From NCBI GenBank assembly GCA_021713295.1, contig JAKJJU010000026.1, forward strand, positions 1-38,376: a stretch of 38,376 nucleotides of DNA, given 5' to 3'. Made by a program: the position numbers and the translations under genes. Shown piece after piece: positions 27,492 through 36,749 of this stretch. Under the pieces are notes generated by a model that ran no database searches, was not told where the DNA came from, and worked only from the letters and a program-made list of their open reading frames with translations. How positions within the stretch are numbered: position 1 is the first letter of the stretch; each line of letters opens with the position of its first letter. Origin of the DNA: Thiotrichales bacterium 19S3-11 (GTDB lineage: Bacteria; Pseudomonadota; Gammaproteobacteria; Francisellales; Francisellaceae).

Positions 27492-28595
27492 ATGAAGAAA
27501 TTAATAAAAGTACTATTTATTGGAATGTTATTTTATCCAGTCGCTTTCAGTTGCACAAATGTGCCTATTATAGCAAAAGACGGAACAGTTGTTGTTGCAA
27601 GAACACTTGAGTTTGGTCCTAATCTTAAAAGTCGTATTATAAGTTCACCTGAAGGTAAGCTATTTAAAACGCAACGTTCAAATAATAAGCCAACGATGAG
27701 TTGGCAAGCAAAGTATGGCTATGTCCTAGTTGATTACTTTGGAACAGGTTATTCAGTAGATGGTTTAAATACAAAAGGTTTATCATTTGGTTATTTGTAT
27801 TTGCCTGAATCAGCAGTTAAATATATGGACGTACCGAAAGGAAAAGAGAATAGTGCTGTGCCTTATACGCAGTTTGGTGATTGGATTTTGGGAAATTTTT
27901 CAAGCATTAAAGAAGTCAAAAGTGCATTAAAAAATGTTTATGTTTATGCCCAAGCACTAGATCTTGGAAGCCATAAAAATGTCTTATTTCCACTTCATGC
28001 TGTTATAACAGATAGGACAGGTGAAAGCTTGGTTGTTGAGTTTATTGATGGAAAATTAGAAGTTCATGATAGCAAACCTGGGATTTTAACTAATGCACCT
28101 CGTTATGATTGGCAGATCACAAACTTAAGAAACTATGTTAATTTATCACCTTATTTTGTTAAGCCGTTTAAATCTGACAATATTGTCTATGAGTCAACTG
28201 GCCAAGGTTCAGGCATGGTTGGCCTACCTGGGGATGCATCTCCAGTTTCTCGTTTTGTGAAGATGTCTATGATGCAACAAACGGCATTGCCAGTAGCTGA
28301 TGCTCAACAAGCATTAGTTTTGGCACAGCATATCATTAATAATGTTGATTTACCTTATGGTTATGTTCGAGGTGCAAAAGGTGAACCGTTAACTTACGAT
28401 AACATTGATAAAACACAATGGGTTGTATTTAAAGATCTAAAAAATAATAAGTTGTATTTTAGATCTTATGAAAATCCAACGATTCAATTAGTCGATTTAA
28501 ATAAACTGAATTTATCAAAAGGTGCTAAGTCTGTTAGTATTTCTATTAGTCAACCAACTCAAATTATTCCTGATGCAACCAATAAATTGAGTTGA
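27492..28595 (+). CDS. Exported choloylglycine hydrolase / penicillin V acylase-like Ntn hydrolase
   Basis: Predicted periplasmic or secreted amidase of the CBAH/PVA family. The ATG at 27492 follows GAAGGAG and begins a signal peptide (KKLIKVLFIGMLFYPVAFS). Cleavage before Cys21 would free the N-terminal nucleophile Cys, as in this family: CTNVPIIAKDGTVVVARTLE. Other family-like segments are DGLNTKGLSFGYLYLP, VVEFIDGKLEVHD and ILTNAPRYDWQ (the Asn/Arg region). 367 residues fits. Gram-negative members can hydrolyse penicillin V, bile salts or acyl-homoserine lactones; the substrate here is unknown. An in-frame extension to 27438 has no family match. Confidence 0.85.
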   Translation: MKKLIKVLFIGMLFYPVAFSCTNVPIIAKDGTVVVARTLEFGPNLKSRIISSPEGKLFKTQRSNNKPTMSWQAKYGYVLVDYFGTGYSVDGLNTKGLSFGYLYLPESAVKYMDVPKGKENSAVPYTQFGDWILGNFSSIKEVKSALKNVYVYAQALDLGSHKNVLFPLHAVITDRTGESLVVEFIDGKLEVHDSKPGILTNAPRYDWQITNLRNYVNLSPYFVKPFKSDNIVYESTGQGSGMVGLPGDASPVSRFVKMSMMQQTALPVADAQQALVLAQHIINNVDLPYGYVRGAKGEPLTYDNIDKTQWVVFKDLKNNKLYFRSYENPTIQLVDLNKLNLSKGAKSVSISISQPTQIIPDATNKLS

Positions 28596-28789
28596 GTTTG
28601 AATTGTTTTAACTGTAATAAGATTAAATAAATTATCTAAAAATTTATAGAATATGAAAGCTTTCTCAATGAATTATAATAAGTTGTGTAAGAGTATGACG
28701 TTTCATCAATGAAATAAAAGTTATTAATTAAATAAATATGTAATCTGATAAACTATTTATTGTTTTCAATATAAATAGGAATAAGATTT

Positions 28790-29278
28790 ATGACTGATCA
28801 AGAGTTAGAACCTTTAGCTTATGCAGTAAGAAGTGGTGATATACTTGCTGTTGATAGTTTAATTGGTAAAGATAATGAGTATATTAATGTTAAGGATTCA
28901 AAAGGAAGTACTCCATTACATTTGGCAGTTCAATGTGATAACCCAAATATGGTGCAGTTTTTAATATTAAATGGTGCTGATTTGAATGCTCAAAATGTTC
29001 TTGGGCAAACTCCGTTGCATTTTGCAGCTATTAAATCATCACAACCTGTATTTATAAGTATGGCTCTTGAAAAAGAGGCCAATATTTATCTTAAGGATAA
29101 AAAGGGAAGAAGCCCATATAGCCTAGCTGATGAGCATAAACGTCAAGCATTAGCAAGAATACTAATTAAAAACGATAGAAAACCTAAAGCTGAACAAGTT
29201 ATAAGCCCATTATTTAACGAACATATCAGTCAAAAGAAAAGAAAAGAATTACAAAGCTATAATCATAGTAATTTTTAA
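28790..29278 (+). CDS. Ankyrin-repeat protein (small)
   Basis: 162 residues, almost entirely ankyrin repeats: about residues 5-37 (degenerate), 38-70 (GSTPLHLAVQCDNPNMVQFL, then NGADLNAQ), 71-103 (GQTPLHFAA...KEANIYLKD) and 104-135 (GRSPYSLADEHKRQALARIL). It has a basic C-terminal tail and no signal peptide. Ankyrin repeats bind proteins; in intracellular bacteria such proteins are often type IV effectors, but no secretion signal can be read here. First of a rightward effector-like gene series; 194 bp of very AT-rich DNA precede it, in which I see no further gene. Confidence 0.88.
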   Translation: MTDQELEPLAYAVRSGDILAVDSLIGKDNEYINVKDSKGSTPLHLAVQCDNPNMVQFLILNGADLNAQNVLGQTPLHFAAIKSSQPVFISMALEKEANIYLKDKKGRSPYSLADEHKRQALARILIKNDRKPKAEQVISPLFNEHISQKKRKELQSYNHSNF

Positions 29279-29405
29279 TTTTAAATAATCTACTATAAAA
29301 TCAATTTACCGTAGAATATCGGTAGTTAGCTACATATTATTATGGGAAAGTACCTTTTTAAAAATATTATTACTCATTAATATTATTAACTAAGGTGTAA
29401 AAGCT

Positions 29406-30347
29406 ATGTATAAAGAAGTAGAAAATAAATCGTTAAGTAATTTGGATGATTTAGAGTTTATTGAAATAAATAGTGCAATTATCGAATCAATTTGGTCAAA
29501 TGATTTAGAAAAACTAAAATTACTGATAGCTAAAGTTGATTCAGATGACTTAGAATTAATTATGGATGAATATACTGCAAAGAGCATGTTAGTTATAGCA
29601 GCTGGATTAGGTTATTTAGACATTGTAAAGTATTTAATAGAAGAGGTTAATGTTGATATAAATCAGGGTGATATAGCAGGTGAGTCTCCTTTGTGGGTAG
29701 CTGCTTGTAGAGGGAATTTGGCTGTAGTTAACTATCTGTTAGGGAAGAATAAGTTACTAGTTAATCAACCGAATAAATACGCAATAACACCAATAGGTGC
29801 AGCAGCTAGGAATAATCATACTCAGGTAGTAGAAAGGTTATTGCATCATGTCTCTTTGGATAAAAAAATGATAAATTCATTATATCATTCGATGAATACA
29901 AGCAGTGTATTTAAATTTTGCATGTTGTTTGATTTAGATAAGATAGAAAATATTTTTGAGTATTTTAGCTCGGAACATAAAGATATTGATCCTGAAAAAC
30001 AGGAATCCATTAGATTTTTGTTAGACATTAAATGTAGATATAATCTAAATTATGAGCATATGCTATTTTTATTAAATCCAGAAAACCAAGCTCAACTAGC
30101 GCTATTAGATACATTAGAAAAGAATTCCCATCTTCAAAATTTGCCAGAGATTTGGCATGAAATTATTTCTCATGCTTATGATGATGTGATTAAACCAAGT
30201 GATTATATTAACTTGATAAATGCTTATAGGGACAGGCATAAGCATAATCAAATGGCAAGTGATGGTATAAATATAATGCAACCATTTTTTGATCAAGGTG
30301 ACCAAACTAATCCTCATAGCCATGATAATGATCATTCAACAACGTAA
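29406..30347 (+). CDS. Ankyrin-repeat protein with a His/Asp-rich tail
   Basis: 313 residues. The N-terminal ~40 residues are acidic. Three to four ankyrin repeats span about 45-155 (KSMLVIAAGLGYLDIVKYLI, GESPLWVAACRGNLAVVNYL, AITPIGAAARNNHTQVVERL). A helical region of about 140 residues of unknown type follows, and the end is His/Asp/Asn-rich (NPHSHDNDHSTT). No signal peptide or membrane segment. AAGGTG lies before the ATG. It follows the smaller ankyrin gene by 127 bp without overlap, so it may have its own promoter. Probable host-interaction protein by analogy only. Confidence 0.85.
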   Translation: MYKEVENKSLSNLDDLEFIEINSAIIESIWSNDLEKLKLLIAKVDSDDLELIMDEYTAKSMLVIAAGLGYLDIVKYLIEEVNVDINQGDIAGESPLWVAACRGNLAVVNYLLGKNKLLVNQPNKYAITPIGAAARNNHTQVVERLLHHVSLDKKMINSLYHSMNTSSVFKFCMLFDLDKIENIFEYFSSEHKDIDPEKQESIRFLLDIKCRYNLNYEHMLFLLNPENQAQLALLDTLEKNSHLQNLPEIWHEIISHAYDDVIKPSDYINLINAYRDRHKHNQMASDGINIMQPFFDQGDQTNPHSHDNDHSTT

Positions 30348-30433
30348 GCTATAAGCTAATAACATTCGTTAAATTAGCATTTAAGCGACTATAATTACGG
30401 TAGTTTGATACAGAGTAAAAGAGAGGTTGTTTT

Positions 30434-30877
30434 ATGAAGTTTGTCGCAATGGTTACAAGAACGTTAAAAGAAGGTAAAACCTATGATGATTACCGAAAAG
30501 CTTGGTTTCATACAACAGGCTTTGGAATACCAACAACAATGTATACGATAATTAACGCATTTAACCCGCGTGAAATTATTTCTATTGGTATACTAGACGG
30601 TGAATTAATCGATTTATACTCTGCTTTAGAAATAGATGTAAAAGATCGTCTGTCTAACCCATTAGATGATGTTATTGAATCAACTATTGTAAGAAATTTT
30701 GGTGTTGTTGCCGCTATTGATGATTTTTCTCCAAAGGGTGAATTAACCTATATTCCGGCTGCTGTTGATGGCAAGCCAACAGACTACAATGCCATGAGCG
30801 TTGTATTAGAGCAGATTGCAGCAGAAATTAAAAAAGCTAGCCATAAGCGAGATCAGTTAAAAAAGTCTAATAATTAA
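30434..30877 (+). CDS. Conserved-looking small protein of unknown function
   Basis: 147 residues, not firmly recognised. It starts MKFVAMVTRTLKEGKTYDDY, alternates strands and helices and has no signal peptide. The opening (a strand with a Tyr/Asp-rich helix and a WFHTTGFG segment) resembles dimeric alpha/beta-barrel proteins such as the EthD or monooxygenase types, but this is a weak structural guess. The C terminus is a basic helix. A TATAAT at 30390-30395 is a possible -10 box without a good -35. GAGAGG precedes the ATG. It lies inside the effector-like run but may be a metabolic gene. Confidence 0.75.
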   Translation: MKFVAMVTRTLKEGKTYDDYRKAWFHTTGFGIPTTMYTIINAFNPREIISIGILDGELIDLYSALEIDVKDRLSNPLDDVIESTIVRNFGVVAAIDDFSPKGELTYIPAAVDGKPTDYNAMSVVLEQIAAEIKKASHKRDQLKKSNN

Positions 30878-31002
30878 AATGATGATATTAATATATTTGA
30901 TATTTTTTAATAGTTGATTTGCAGGAAAAAATATAGTTTTATAGCACAATCTAAAATATAATTGAGATAGCTTTAAAATAAAGGATGAAGTAAGGGGGGA
31001 CT

Positions 31003-32655
31003 ATGACAGATGATAACCGAGAAACCTCAAATCAATTAACTACTGATACTCTGCCAGCACCAGATGAGCTTAAATTTGAGCAAAATATAGCAGAAGATGT
31101 AAAGATTTCTATATCTGGCGTTAACCCAAATGATTATGAAATAGGACAAGAATTAGGAGGATGCCAAACTCGCACCCACGTTTTTCTTGTTAGATGTCGT
31201 TTGAATAAGAAATTATATGTATTAAAAGCTGAAAATCATGAGATAAAAAGTAACACTTCGAGTTTGAGTCCTCAAACAATTGTGACTGATGCAGCGAAAA
31301 AATTACAAGATGAGCACACCATTTGTAAGATTGCTAATGGTTCAAGTTATCATCATCAAAAACTTATTAAAGACACAAAGAGTTCTAATCATTGGGTGCT
31401 TAAGAGTCAGTTACTCTGTCAGTATCAGGGGCAAACATTATCAAAGTACCTTGAAAAAAATAAATATAAATTATCACTAGATCAGAAATATGAATTAGCA
31501 ATCGCAGTACTGATTGAAATGCGAAGGTTGCATCAACTGGGAATCTACCATAGAGATGTCAAACCAGATAATTTTACCGTAGAAGTAATTAATAATCGTT
31601 TTGTTGTGCACGCGATAGATTTTGGTGATGCAAAGTTGATTGCTTCAGAAAACGAAGCAAAAAATGATAATTCGCCAATGGTCAAGACTGCTTCAGGAAA
31701 GACTATCTACATAAATACTGTTGGAACTCTTGGATATGTACCAGAGGATAAGTCACCTTTTGCAAGAGATCGATTTGCTGCATTGAAAACCTTCTTTATT
31801 GAAAATACTATGGATCAAAAGGTTGGTATAGGTCAACAGGTTGGTATAGGTCAACAGGTTGGTATAGGTCAACAGGTTGGTATAGGTCAACAGGTTGGTA
31901 TAGGTCAACAAAAAGTTAATCAATGCATATTTGATGAAAAAGATATAGGCAATAGCCCAGTTTTGAAATGTATTGTAAACTTTGTCCAAGATGGAGATTT
32001 AACTGAAGATGCTAAAAATTTGACGGATGACGATATCCTATTTGATCTAATCATTGCAAGATATAAAATTAATACGCAGAAAAATAGTTTTGATGAAAAT
32101 TCCAAGCAAGCTATTATAGAGCTTTATAAAAGTGGCTCATTACAAGAAATATTTAAAAACTATAATACAAGTAAAGATCAAATAGCCGCCATTCATTTAT
32201 ATATTGGTCTAGATAAAGCTGAAAAAGCAACCTATGACCCTAATAAATTTTCTCTGGCGCAGTATTATAAAAAGATGTTAATAGCAGAAAAAAACTCGGA
32301 TAGTAGTCAAACTGAAAAATTAGATTTAAAAACTATTTTATTGCAATCTGCAAGGGTATTTTCCCATCAAAATAATCCATTTAAATTGCGTTGCTTACAA
32401 CACTATCAACCAACAAGAGCTTATGCTGCAGCGAAATCATACTTTGATTCAGTTCAGAGTACATTAGGTATGGATGCTAAAGATTATACTAATAATTTAA
32501 CTAATCGAAGTCTCGGTGGTGAGAGTGAGGTTAAAACATATAAGGCTTGTAAGGAGCCAACTTCACTATTTAGTATAGCAGCTAATAATTGCATAAATAA
32601 ACATCCACCAATGGTATGTAAAATGAATGAGATAATAAAAATGAGTTTTGGTTGA
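31003..32655 (+). CDS. Eukaryotic-like Ser/Thr protein kinase with a VGIGQQ repeat array
   Basis: 550 residues, no signal peptide or membrane segment. The kinase domain covers about residues 45 to 320 or beyond: YEIGQELGG (loose Gly-rich loop), the ATP-contacting Lys75 in YVLKAE, the catalytic loop HRDVKPDN (Asp185, Lys187, Asn190), the metal-binding IDFGDAK (Asp206), and GTLGYVPED (241-249) where APE is expected. The key residues are intact, so activity is likely. Residues 274-303 are five exact copies of VGIGQQ placed just after the activation segment. The C-terminal ~200 residues are not recognised. A strong GGGGGG ribosome-binding site precedes the ATG. Probably a translocated effector (inference from family and neighbours). 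Confidence 0.88.
   Translation: MTDDNRETSNQLTTDTLPAPDELKFEQNIAEDVKISISGVNPNDYEIGQELGGCQTRTHVFLVRCRLNKKLYVLKAENHEIKSNTSSLSPQTIVTDAAKKLQDEHTICKIANGSSYHHQKLIKDTKSSNHWVLKSQLLCQYQGQTLSKYLEKNKYKLSLDQKYELAIAVLIEMRRLHQLGIYHRDVKPDNFTVEVINNRFVVHAIDFGDAKLIASENEAKNDNSPMVKTASGKTIYINTVGTLGYVPEDKSPFARDRFAALKTFFIENTMDQKVGIGQQVGIGQQVGIGQQVGIGQQVGIGQQKVNQCIFDEKDIGNSPVLKCIVNFVQDGDLTEDAKNLTDDDILFDLIIARYKINTQKNSFDENSKQAIIELYKSGSLQEIFKNYNTSKDQIAAIHLYIGLDKAEKATYDPNKFSLAQYYKKMLIAEKNSDSSQTEKLDLKTILLQSARVFSHQNNPFKLRCLQHYQPTRAYAAAKSYFDSVQSTLGMDAKDYTNNLTNRSLGGESEVKTYKACKEPTSLFSIAANNCINKHPPMVCKMNEIIKMSFG
31821..31910 (+). repeat. Five perfect tandem copies of an 18-bp unit inside the kinase gene
   Basis: The unit GGTTGGTATAGGTCAACA is repeated five times without a single difference (31821-31838, 31839-31856, 31857-31874, 31875-31892, 31893-31910). 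It encodes VGIGQQ in the kinase frame. Because 18 is a multiple of three, copy-number change would lengthen or shorten the protein without a frameshift. The lack of any base difference indicates recent expansion or ongoing turnover. Confidence 0.97.
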
Positions 32656-32709
32656 ATATTTAATGAATGCTATAATTATACTTGTGTAGTATAAAATGTT
32701 GAATAAAAC

Positions 32710-33927
32710 ATGATTAGGTTATATAGACGTTTATTTTATGTTCATAAATTATTTTTCAAGCTAGGCATCGCATGCCTACTCTTTAGTATTGCTGAAGCTA
32801 GCCCAACAACCAAAACACCAATTAAAGGTTTGGTTGATATGGGAGATATTTCATTTTATAACACGGGTACTGCACCGAATAATAATCTTGATAATATCAC
32901 GCAAACTGCAGCTAATGGAATTTTTGGTGGTGTTGTAATTAACGTTACTTGGGCGCAATTACAACCAAATGATAATGATACAATTACTACAACGGTTATT
33001 GATCAGATGTTACAACTAATTGAAGATTATAATAGTAAAAATACTTCAGCACCCATCTATGCAAGATTAAGAGTTTGGGGTGGTTTTGCTGCACCTGATT
33101 GGATAAAAGAACTAAATGGAGGCAAAATTCAAATAGATGCCTGTAAACAGGGAGGGCTTATTAATGATCAGAAGGGTCAAATTGGTTTATGGTGGGAGGA
33201 TAGTTATCTAAACAAATGGCAGGATTTACAAACACTATTGGCACAAAAATATGATGATGTTCAATTGATTAAAGAAGTTAGCATTACTTCATGTGCTTCA
33301 GCAACGGATGAACCATTTATTGCATGGAATGATATAACAGTGGTTGAAGAGTTAAAAAATAAATATGGTTATAGAAATAAGTTTCAAAAAAAATGTATAA
33401 GTGATGCATTGACTCATTACCGTGCATGGAAAAACACACTATTGGTTTTTCCATTTAATCCATTTTTTAAATTAAGTGCAGAAACTACTGATGAGGCTCA
33501 GGCAAACCCAAAAGATGATGGTGGTACATGCAATGTTGCAAAATCAACGCTAGATATAGAATTTACTAAAAAAATTATGCGACAGTGTGTTGATAATGGA
33601 CAGTGTATTTTAAGTAATCAGAGCTTGAATGGAGGTAAAATTGATGGTGCATTACAGACGGTTTATCAGTATATTAATAAATTAATTAAGGAAAACTCAA
33701 ATACGTTTGCTAATTATCAGGCGGCTTCGCCAACTGTTTTATCCGATTGGTGTTTAGCGATGAAAAAAGGCAGAAATCATCATGCACAATCTGTAGAGCT
33801 ATGGCCGTCAACACCAAAATGTCCTGGATTTACAAGCCTGACATCAAAACAGTTAAAGGATTTAAGTAATTTTTTAGTAAGTAATCAAGATGGTTGTCAA
33901 GTTCCTAATCCGTGTAATAGTGATTAA
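32710..33927 (+). CDS. Exported glycoside-hydrolase-like protein
   Basis: 405 residues with a long basic N terminus and a signal peptide ending near IAEA (about residue 30). The mature part looks like a TIM-barrel glycosidase: GGVVINVTWAQLQPND (strand 2-type motif seen in GH5/GH42-like enzymes), PIYARLRVWGGFAAPDWI, LIKEVSITSCASATDEPFI (possible catalytic Glu region) and LLVFPFNPFF. The exact family is not recognised. The mature protein has ten cysteines, an even number that suits disulphides in an exported enzyme. It starts 54 bp after the kinase gene and has only a weak ribosome-binding site. Confidence 0.65.
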   Translation: MIRLYRRLFYVHKLFFKLGIACLLFSIAEASPTTKTPIKGLVDMGDISFYNTGTAPNNNLDNITQTAANGIFGGVVINVTWAQLQPNDNDTITTTVIDQMLQLIEDYNSKNTSAPIYARLRVWGGFAAPDWIKELNGGKIQIDACKQGGLINDQKGQIGLWWEDSYLNKWQDLQTLLAQKYDDVQLIKEVSITSCASATDEPFIAWNDITVVEELKNKYGYRNKFQKKCISDALTHYRAWKNTLLVFPFNPFFKLSAETTDEAQANPKDDGGTCNVAKSTLDIEFTKKIMRQCVDNGQCILSNQSLNGGKIDGALQTVYQYINKLIKENSNTFANYQAASPTVLSDWCLAMKKGRNHHAQSVELWPSTPKCPGFTSLTSKQLKDLSNFLVSNQDGCQVPNPCNSD

Positions 33928-34049
33928 CTTAATTTTACAGCTCAAAACAATACTTAATAATCAAATTCATGTGCTGATAGTATCTCTGCTTATAAATTAT
34001 AAGCTATAATTATATTATAAAAACATATTTGTATTATTAAGGATATATT

Positions 34050-35519
34050 ATGTGTGAAAATGATAGAGTTAGTTTATTTAATTTAACGCGTTCCATTGCT
34101 TCTAAAAAGATGATTGCCTATAAACTTATAAGTATCATATTCATTTGTAGCTTTTTAATATCTCCATCATATGCAGAGATCGTTGATTCAACAAATCAAG
34201 TGGATAAGACGAAATCAGTATCAAATTGTAAGCTTTTAATTTCTGGGGATCCGCTAAGTAAATTTTGTCAACAGCAATTTAAAAATATTACAGCTCAAGT
34301 TGCTGGTTTATTTCCAGAGAGTAACTCTAAAATAATTACCGGACAGCGCCTTGGTGGTGTATTTGCTGTTTATCAAAATAACAAAAAATGTTATATAAGC
34401 TGTGGTTATCGAGATCTCAATTTCAAAGAGCGATTACATGCACATAGTGTTTTTGAGATTGCTTCAAACACTAAAACGTTTACAGCGGCTATTTTAGGAA
34501 CAATGCATGTTCAAAAAAAATTAAATGTATTGCATACTGTTCAAGATAATCTTCCATCAGGTTTTAATTTAGGTACCGATGAGATCAATGTTACTTATCA
34601 ACAATTAGCAACTTTCTCTGGTGGTTTTCCTTATTCAGATCCCCCTAATGCAGTTAATCCGGGTATAAAAACTTTTCCACAAAGTAGTTTTGAAGCTGAT
34701 GTAAATAGTTTAGATCCATCTCAATTACCTTCAGTATCAGCTTATAACGTTAATCCACCTCAGTATTTACCAACAATGAATGTCTATTCAAATTCAAGTT
34801 TTGGTTTGCTTGGGCAGATTCTTGCTAACATAGAGTATCCAGGAGTAGCATTTGATGATTCATTATTAAATGCACTTTATTGTCAATATATACTTAATCC
34901 TTTGAAAATGTATGAATCAAATACGTGTATGCCATCACAAGCTCAAAATGGAAATTGTTTATCCTATAACGATGTGTGTGTTGCTCAGTCAAAATGGCAA
35001 AAATTAGATTATGTTCCAGGATTTAGAATAGATAATTCAAGTGAAACTTTTATCTCAGCAGCATTTTTCCCTTATCAACCTTGGGCACCTGCTGGTGCTA
35101 TGCGATCTAGCCCTTCTGATATGTTAAAATATATGCAGATGATTCTCGGTGTTAATTCCAAGACGCCTACGTTAACTGAGGGAGCAAACCTTGGGCTAAA
35201 TAGTAATAATTATTTGCCTGTTCCAGAGGGTGAAAAGCCTCGTATTAATCACCCAGCACCAAATAGTCCATCTCATCAAGGATGGGCGTGGGTAGTCTTA
35301 CCAGCAAATGCAAATCATAATCCTAATACAATACAATTTAAACTAGGTGGGCATGTTGGTTTTAATAGCTTTATTGGAGTGGATAAATCATTAGGTTATG
35401 CATTGGTTATCTTAACTAATACAGGACCAGATAAATCTGGCAAAGCGAATCCTAACCCTAATAGTAATCTTCAAACCTTAGGGGTAAATATTATGATTGA
35501 AGCAAGTTCAGGTCAATAA
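34050..35519 (+). CDS. Exported serine hydrolase of the beta-lactamase (class C / DD-peptidase) fold
   Basis: 489 residues. The three active-site motifs of the family are present in order: SNTK (Ser139, Lys142) in FEIASNTKTFTAAILG, YSN (Tyr246) in NVYSNSSFGLLGQIL, and HVG (His435) in KLGGHVGFNSFIG. The N terminus has about 19 polar residues before a hydrophobic signal segment (LISIIFICSFLISPSYA). The start at 34050 has AAGGATAT upstream, whereas the internal ATG at 34110 has none. The eight mature cysteines support an exported protein. Such proteins may be beta-lactamases, DD-peptidases or esterases; the substrate cannot be told. Confidence 0.85.
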   Translation: MCENDRVSLFNLTRSIASKKMIAYKLISIIFICSFLISPSYAEIVDSTNQVDKTKSVSNCKLLISGDPLSKFCQQQFKNITAQVAGLFPESNSKIITGQRLGGVFAVYQNNKKCYISCGYRDLNFKERLHAHSVFEIASNTKTFTAAILGTMHVQKKLNVLHTVQDNLPSGFNLGTDEINVTYQQLATFSGGFPYSDPPNAVNPGIKTFPQSSFEADVNSLDPSQLPSVSAYNVNPPQYLPTMNVYSNSSFGLLGQILANIEYPGVAFDDSLLNALYCQYILNPLKMYESNTCMPSQAQNGNCLSYNDVCVAQSKWQKLDYVPGFRIDNSSETFISAAFFPYQPWAPAGAMRSSPSDMLKYMQMILGVNSKTPTLTEGANLGLNSNNYLPVPEGEKPRINHPAPNSPSHQGWAWVVLPANANHNPNTIQFKLGGHVGFNSFIGVDKSLGYALVILTNTGPDKSGKANPNPNSNLQTLGVNIMIEASSGQ

Positions 35520-35617
35520 TATTTTTTTACTTATTAAAGCTCAAACGTTTGTAATAGAATTTTTTAATTATTATTCAAATATACATTGAATAACATAGAG
35601 ATAATAGAATTATTTTT

Positions 35618-35640
35618 ATGTAATATTTAAAATATTACAT
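35618..35640. promoter_or_regulatory. Perfect 11+1+11 palindrome upstream of an ankyrin gene
   Basis: ATGTAATATTT and AAATATTACAT flank a single central A. The dyad lies 58 bp before the chosen start of the following ankyrin gene. It has no G/C-rich stem and no T-run, so it looks more like an operator for a dimeric regulator than a terminator. In DNA this AT-rich, a chance palindrome cannot be excluded. Confidence 0.3.
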
Positions 35641-35698
35641 TTATTAGAATATCCTATATAATTTTATGCAAAATAATATAAAACGTAGGATATATAGA

Positions 35699-36736
35699 AT
35701 GTATGACGATATCGAGAATTTTTTTGAGCAAGTAGATGATCAAAATTATGATGCTGTGGAAAAGCTACTTAAATATGGAGACGTTGATGTTAATAGCCGC
35801 GACTATAATGGTTATAGAGCGTTACATTACGCCTCAGAAGCAGGTAATGAAATGCTTATCAAATTATTATTACGCTATGGGGCAGATGTTAATGCCGAAG
35901 ATGATGAAGGGGATATGGCAATATATTCTGCAGTGCTTTCAGATAAAGCTAATATAGTTAAATTATTATTGGATAATCAAGCAAAAGCAAATCAGAATAA
36001 GTCAAATAGTTTAACGCCATTACATACAGCAATAGTTCTGAAAAACTATGCTATGGTTGAATTTTTATTAGAAGCAGGTGCTCTAATTGATGCTGAAGAT
36101 GAACAAGGTCAAACACCGCTTGATATTGCTAGAGCCCAAGGTGATCGGAGATTAATTAGAATGTTAGAAAGGCAACAAGCTCAAAATAAGCTAGAAGCCG
36201 AAATTAATGCTAAGTTTACAGTTGAACCTCTTGAAGAAGTTGAAGTGACTAATAATGAGCTTAACCAGAATAGTTATTTTGTAAGTTCCTCAGGCGATAA
36301 ACTTGGTGAGAATGCAAAGTTTTTTGTTGGGCTTCCAGAATGTTATGAAGAAGCTGGGGTGATTCTTGATGCTTATGAGGAAAAATACGAGAGTCAACTT
36401 CATAAACTTTCAGATAAAGAAGTACAAAACTGTTTATCGGCAGCAACGTTTTTAATTTTATCTTTATATCAATTAAATGAGCAATCAGATCAGATCAATG
36501 ATAAGTTTGATCAAGAAAAAGTTACTTCAATTATAACCGCATTATCTCCGTATAAACTCATAAGTATATATGAAAATTATGATGTTAATGGTGTGCATTG
36601 GCTTAAAAGTCTATCAAAGCAATTAAAAGGTGTGGATACATCAGCTAAAGCACCTTCATCATTATTGTATGATCAAGGTAATAGAAGAAGTGAGTACATT
36701 GCTCGACTAGCAAGCACGCCGGTAATACCTAATTAA
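35699..36736 (+). CDS. Ankyrin-repeat protein with a C-terminal domain of unknown function
   Basis: 345 residues. Four to five ankyrin repeats fill about residues 5-165 (NGYRALHYASEAGNEMLIKL, GDMAIYSAVLSDKANIVKLL, SLTPLHTAIVLKNYAMVEFL, GQTPLDIARAQGDRRLIRML). A helical region of about 180 residues of unknown type follows. No signal peptide. The ATG at 35699 has AGGATAT upstream; an in-frame ATG at 35666 lacks a ribosome-binding site and adds a basic 11-residue leader. Convergent with yghU. Candidate effector by family analogy only. Confidence 0.87.
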   Translation: MYDDIENFFEQVDDQNYDAVEKLLKYGDVDVNSRDYNGYRALHYASEAGNEMLIKLLLRYGADVNAEDDEGDMAIYSAVLSDKANIVKLLLDNQAKANQNKSNSLTPLHTAIVLKNYAMVEFLLEAGALIDAEDEQGQTPLDIARAQGDRRLIRMLERQQAQNKLEAEINAKFTVEPLEEVEVTNNELNQNSYFVSSSGDKLGENAKFFVGLPECYEEAGVILDAYEEKYESQLHKLSDKEVQNCLSAATFLILSLYQLNEQSDQINDKFDQEKVTSIITALSPYKLISIYENYDVNGVHWLKSLSKQLKGVDTSAKAPSSLLYDQGNRRSEYIARLASTPVIPN

Positions 36737-36749
36737 ATTGTATTATTTT

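Noticed and set aside
31821-31910. CRISPR array
   Set aside because: The copies are directly adjacent, with no spacers, and are in frame with the kinase.
31753-31989. Minus-strand frame with a repeated LLTYTN peptide
   Set aside because: It is only the reverse reading of the 18-bp repeats inside the kinase gene.
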